From assembly GCA_937888665.1 (NCBI GenBank), contig CALBET010000172.1:1-6579 (forward strand): DNA of 6,579 bases, written 5' to 3'. This stretch comes from an uncultured Acidobacteriota bacterium. Its GTDB lineage: Bacteria; Acidobacteriota; Vicinamibacteria; Vicinamibacterales; UBA8438. Both the position numbers and the translations under genes were made by a program. The notes beneath the pieces were generated by a model. The model searched no databases, was not told where the DNA came from, and worked only from the letters and a program-made list of their open reading frames with translations. Shown one piece after another: positions 6,291 through 6,579 of the stretch (its first letter is position 1; each line of letters opens with the position of its first letter).

Positions 6291-6579
6291 AGGGCTGCGT
6301 CACCCTTCTTGCCCGGTGCGTGCACCCGGTACCGGAGGTCGTCCTCGCCCCCCGCCGGGTTCGCGAACACGCGGGCGACCATGACGGACGCGCACACCGA
6401 GACAAACGCCATGAACGGCCACAGCGGCAGGTCGAGATCCTCACCCGTCTCGCTGGTGCGCATCATGAACGGCACGAACCGAGCCGCCTGCGTCGCCATG
6501 AGCCCGAAGACGATGATGCCGGACACGGCGGACAGCACATCGACCAGCCGTCGTCGGTGCCTGGGCAAACGGATGTAGA
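6287..6579 (-). CDS. dctQ: TRAP transporter small permease subunit, DctQ family; 5' end outside window
   Basis: The frame is open from the right edge to a TGA at 6289-6287 and encodes the last 96 residues of a small membrane protein. Two hydrophobic helices are visible, VLSAVSGIIVFGLMATQAAR and FMAFVSVCASVMVARVFA, joined by a polar, acidic loop (TSETGEDLDLPLW), with a charged cytoplasmic tail. This matches the second half of the four-helix DctQ small subunit, normally about 160-190 residues, which forms the membrane part of the transporter with DctM. A TTG at 6568-6566 could be taken as a start, but the frame continues upstream as YIRLPRHRRR, which resembles the 'LYxRLPxxxR' segment preceding the third helix in DctQ. 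The TTG therefore most likely encodes Leu and the true start lies outside the window. The stop overlaps the start of dctM by four bases. Confidence 0.85.
   Translation of the reverse strand, partial: YIRLPRHRRRLVDVLSAVSGIIVFGLMATQAARFVPFMMRTSETGEDLDLPLWPFMAFVSVCASVMVARVFANPAGGEDDLRYRVHAPGKKGDAAL

Noticed and set aside
1..6579. tRNA, rRNA, CRISPR array, insertion sequence or phage attachment site
   Set aside because: No tRNA-like cloverleaf, regular spacer repeats, transposase fragments or flanking inverted repeats were seen.

Overview
The window is GC-rich bacterial DNA that is almost fully coding, with four genes in two opposing groups. A Hanks-type kinase fused to a PD40/TolB-like propeller, an adjacent ECF sigma factor, and a secreted protein with a carboxypeptidase-regulatory-like (CarboxypepD_reg/TonB-plug type) N-terminus together suggest an Acidobacteriota-like genome. 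This lineage call is inference; Gemmatimonadota or a related phylum is possible.

Layout: (1) 243-1 on the minus strand is the N-terminal end of a secreted protein, cut by the left edge. Its signal peptide and beta-sandwich start resemble Oar-like TonB-dependent receptors. (2) 244-469 is a divergent intergenic region. It has a good sigma70-type promoter for the rightward genes (TTGAAG-N17-TACAAT) and a 10-bp direct repeat near the predicted transcription start. (3) 470-1096 encodes an ECF-type sigma factor. Three bases later comes a 1273-residue membrane protein (1100-4921) with two tandem kinase-fold domains, one transmembrane helix and a C-terminal beta-propeller. (4) After a 67-bp convergent gap, the minus strand carries the large (DctM) and small (DctQ) membrane subunits of a TRAP transporter. 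They overlap by GTGA, and DctQ runs off the right edge.

The most notable object is the kinase. Its first kinase domain has every catalytic residue. Its second has lost both catalytic lysines (the VAIK Lys is Arg388; the HRDLKPxN Lys is Gln483) and is probably a pseudokinase. The second domain, helix and propeller match the layout of a common kinase-TM-PD40 receptor, while the first domain and its N-terminal extension look like the kinase type found beside ECF sigma factors. The protein therefore looks like a fusion in which an active sigma-linked kinase was added in front of a receptor whose own kinase decayed. The likely working model is that the periplasmic propeller senses a signal, the pseudokinase relays or gates it, and the first kinase acts on the co-transcribed sigma factor or other cytoplasmic targets. 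The divergent secreted/TonB-type gene is a candidate target. The TRAP genes appear to be an unrelated neighbouring operon for uptake of an unidentified, probably organic-acid, substrate.
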